DNA from: an uncultured Cryomorphaceae bacterium
GTDB lineage: Bacteria; Bacteroidota; Bacteroidia; Flavobacteriales; Schleiferiaceae
NCBI GenBank assembly: GCA_913043005.1
Contig: CAJWKU010000011.1
Location: forward strand, 1-57,235
DNA length: 57,235 nt
Direction: 5' to 3'
Shown: piece by piece, positions 55,581 to 57,235 of the stretch
How the letters are laid out: the number at the start of each line of letters is the position of its first letter
Numbering within the stretch: the first letter of the stretch is position 1
Made by a program: the position numbers and the translations under genes
The notes under the pieces: model-generated
What the model was told of the DNA's origin: nothing
Databases searched by the model: none
Seen by the model: the letters and a program-made list of their open reading frames with translations, nothing else

Positions 55581-57128
55581 ATGGCGAATAAAAAATCATT
55601 TGAGAAATTAGAATCCTTGAAGGAAGAAGCAAACCAAGGAGGTGGAGAAAAAAGAATTAAATCCCAACACGATAAAGGAAAGCTTACTGCTCGAGAAAGG
55701 CTGGAGCTACTTTTTGATGATGGAATTTTTGAGGAAATAGGTCAACTTGTTACTCATCGAAGCACTCTTTTTGGACTGGATAAAAAACGTTTTTTAGGAG
55801 ATGGTGTCATCACAGGATATGGCAAAGTAGAAGGAAGACTTGTTTATGCATATGCTCAAGACTTTACTATTCTTGGAGGTTCATTGGCTGAGGCTCACGC
55901 TGAAAAAATATGTCGGATTATGGATTTGGCATTACAAAACGGAGTTCCAATAATTGGACTTAATGACTCTGGTGGTGCCCGAATTCAAGAGGGTGTTGTA
56001 TCCTTGGGTGGCTATGCAGATATATTCTTTAGAAATACAAAAGCCTCAGGGGTAATTCCTCAATTGAGCTTAATATTAGGGCCATGCGCTGGAGGAGCAG
56101 TGTACTCGCCTGCACTTACTGATTTCATTGGAATGGTTGAGGGCAGTAGTTACATGTTTGTAACCGGACCCAACGTTGTTAAAACAGTGACACATGAAGA
56201 GGTCAACTCTGAAGACCTTGGAGGGGCTCAAACTCATGCGGTAAAAAGCGGTGTTACACATTTTTCATACAAGGATGAACCGTCTGCAATTATTGGTTTT
56301 AAAAAGCTTCTATCTTATTTGCCTCAAAATTGTGAAGACTCAGTGCCTTTTTTGAATTACGATTCTAGAGATGAAATCAGACCAGACCTTGATAAAATTA
56401 TTCCATCCAGTTCTGAAAAGTCATACGATATAAGGGATGTTATTTTGGGTATTGTTGACTCAGATTCTTTCTTTGAGGTTCATCGAGATTTTGCGGAAAA
56501 TATTGTCATTGGATTTTCTCGAATTGCGGGCCGATCAATAGGTATAATTGCAAATCAGCCGCTTTATTTAGCGGGAGTTCTAGATAATCACGCTAGTAGA
56601 AAAGGAGCGAGGTTTGTAAGGTTTTGTGATGCATTTAACATCCCGTTATTGGTTCTTGAGGATGTTCCAGGGTTTTTGCCAGGGACGGATCAAGAGTGGA
56701 ATGGGATAATTTCAAATGGAGCTAAATTACTTTATGCTTTTTCAGAAGCTACCGTTCCAAGAATCACAGTTATTACAAGAAAAGCATACGGTGGTGCATA
56801 CGATGTAATGAATTCAAAGCATATTGGTGCTGATATGAACTACGCATGGCCGAGTGCAGAAATCGCGGTAATGGGATCAAAAGGAGCAGCTGAAATCATT
56901 TTTAAAAATGAAATCGCAAATTCAAAAGATCCTGAATCAACCTGGTTAAATAAGGAAAAAGAATACGCTTTAGAGTTTGCAAACCCCTACAAAGCAGCTT
57001 CTAGAGGGTTTTTGGATGAGGTAATAGAGCCAAATGCGACGAGAATAAAGCTGATTAAGGCATTTGATATTTTAGAAAATAAAGTTGTAGATCCTCCTAA
57101 ACGAAAACATGGAAATATTCCTTTATAA
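55581..57128 (+). CDS. Acyl-CoA carboxylase beta subunit, propionyl-CoA type
   Basis: The 515-residue carboxyltransferase moves CO2 from biotin to an acyl-CoA, most likely propionyl-CoA giving methylmalonyl-CoA. Features of PccB are the GKLTARERLELLFDDG opening (about 33-48), the first oxyanion region NDSGGARIQEGV (about 133-144), GPCAGGAVYSPAL (about 166-178) and, in the second half, RKAYGGAYDVM (about 401-411). Biotin carboxylase and carrier subunits are not in the window. An adenosylcobalamin-forming enzyme at 42263 fits the same route to succinyl-CoA. TAACTTCG at 55568-55575 lies 5 bases before the ATG and may be a -7 element with almost no leader. Confidence 0.92.
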   Translation: MANKKSFEKLESLKEEANQGGGEKRIKSQHDKGKLTARERLELLFDDGIFEEIGQLVTHRSTLFGLDKKRFLGDGVITGYGKVEGRLVYAYAQDFTILGGSLAEAHAEKICRIMDLALQNGVPIIGLNDSGGARIQEGVVSLGGYADIFFRNTKASGVIPQLSLILGPCAGGAVYSPALTDFIGMVEGSSYMFVTGPNVVKTVTHEEVNSEDLGGAQTHAVKSGVTHFSYKDEPSAIIGFKKLLSYLPQNCEDSVPFLNYDSRDEIRPDLDKIIPSSSEKSYDIRDVILGIVDSDSFFEVHRDFAENIVIGFSRIAGRSIGIIANQPLYLAGVLDNHASRKGARFVRFCDAFNIPLLVLEDVPGFLPGTDQEWNGIISNGAKLLYAFSEATVPRITVITRKAYGGAYDVMNSKHIGADMNYAWPSAEIAVMGSKGAAEIIFKNEIANSKDPESTWLNKEKEYALEFANPYKAASRGFLDEVIEPNATRIKLIKAFDILENKVVDPPKRKHGNIPL

Positions 57129-57134
57129 AAAGAT

Positions 57135-57165
57135 CTTGCTTAGTAAGTCTAGCTGATTAACTTTG
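57135..57165 (+). promoter_or_regulatory. Predicted promoter of the tRNA-Gln gene
   Basis: CTTG (57135-57138), 19 bases, then TAACTTTG (57158-57165), an exact -7 match. The tRNA begins 15 bases after it. Confidence 0.6.
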
Positions 57166-57180
57166 TCGACCGAAATACGG

Positions 57181-57235
57181 TGCCCCATCGTCTAAAGGCA
57201 GGACAGCGGTTTTTGGTACCGTCAGTCTAGGTTCG
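57181..57235 (+). tRNA. tRNA-Gln(UUG), 3' part outside window
   Basis: Acceptor strand 57181-57187, D arm 57190-57205 with GTCT pairing to GGAC, and anticodon stem GCGGT pairing with ACCGT (one G-U) around the 7-base loop TTTTGGT, giving anticodon TTG for glutamine. A short variable loop and the 5' side of the T stem (CTAGG) with TTCG follow up to the window edge. The remaining ~18 bases are not visible. Confidence 0.85.

Noticed and set aside
1-57235. Mobile elements, CRISPR arrays, defence islands
   Set aside because: No transposase, integrase, direct-repeat array or toxin-antitoxin pair was recognised. Gene content is core metabolism and envelope functions.

Overview
The window is a dense, AT-rich stretch of chromosome from a Bacteroidota bacterium, most likely a marine or free-living member of the Flavobacteriales. 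Clade markers are a type IX secretion (T9SS) cargo protein, porZ and gldH, DUF4837, DUF4292, DUF2480 and DUF3050, the long ~633-residue PurF type, a fused E1 alpha/beta dehydrogenase, and near-absence of Shine-Dalgarno sequences. Upstream of many genes there are Bacteroidota-type promoters of the form TTTG-N17-22-TAnnTTTG. No insertion sequence, prophage, CRISPR array or rRNA was seen, and no gene-free stretch exceeds 300 bases. The longest gap (30637-30918) holds a candidate small RNA.

Layout, left to right. 3-2972: the 3' part of a large secreted T9SS protein, ending in a strong terminator. 3090-8033: a PaaZ-like bifunctional enzyme, an enoyl-CoA hydratase homologue and a fused 2-oxoacid dehydrogenase E1. 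8027-12119: an ElaA-type acetyltransferase (minus), then lipB, a beta-lactamase-fold serine hydrolase and a double ABC ATPase. 12129-16292 (minus): gldH, a class A penicillin-binding protein and the two 3-oxoacid CoA-transferase subunits, apparently one operon. 16348-19360: porZ and recO. 19388-30636 (minus): a long housekeeping run, in transcription order ridA-like, ileS, dksA-like, lspA, M28 peptidase, gpsA, tatA, gatA, lytic transglycosylase and DUF4837.

30919-38571: a PLP-dependent threonine/serine dehydratase (minus), then a plus-strand operon of flippase, dut, sugar nucleotidyltransferase, TPR protein, DUF4292 lipoprotein and an EnvC-like protein. 38575-44807 (minus): secA, DUF2795, cobalamin adenosyltransferase and purF. 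44874-47061: ACMSD converging on a DtxR-type regulator and 3-hydroxyanthranilate dioxygenase. 47215-50556: sufS, sufE, a SufT-like DUF59 protein, DUF2480 and DUF3050. 50640-57128: S46 dipeptidyl-peptidase, parB (minus), lepA and an acyl-CoA carboxylase beta subunit. The window ends inside a tRNA-Gln gene.

How genes work together. The cell-envelope genes serve protein export (secA, tatA, lspA), T9SS sorting and gliding (porZ, gldH), and wall synthesis and remodelling (PBP, transglycosylase, EnvC-like). HAAO and ACMSD catalyse consecutive steps of 3-hydroxyanthranilate catabolism, and the RidA-like protein at 30199 resembles 2-aminomuconate deaminase, a later step. The region 44.9-50.6 kb has an iron theme: an iron-dependent dioxygenase, a metal-responsive regulator, Fe-S assembly accessories and a DUF3050 protein whose residues suggest a di-iron site. 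The most notable unexplained elements are the candidate small RNA at 30824-30895 and two dyad-symmetric sequences lying on the predicted sufS and purF promoters.
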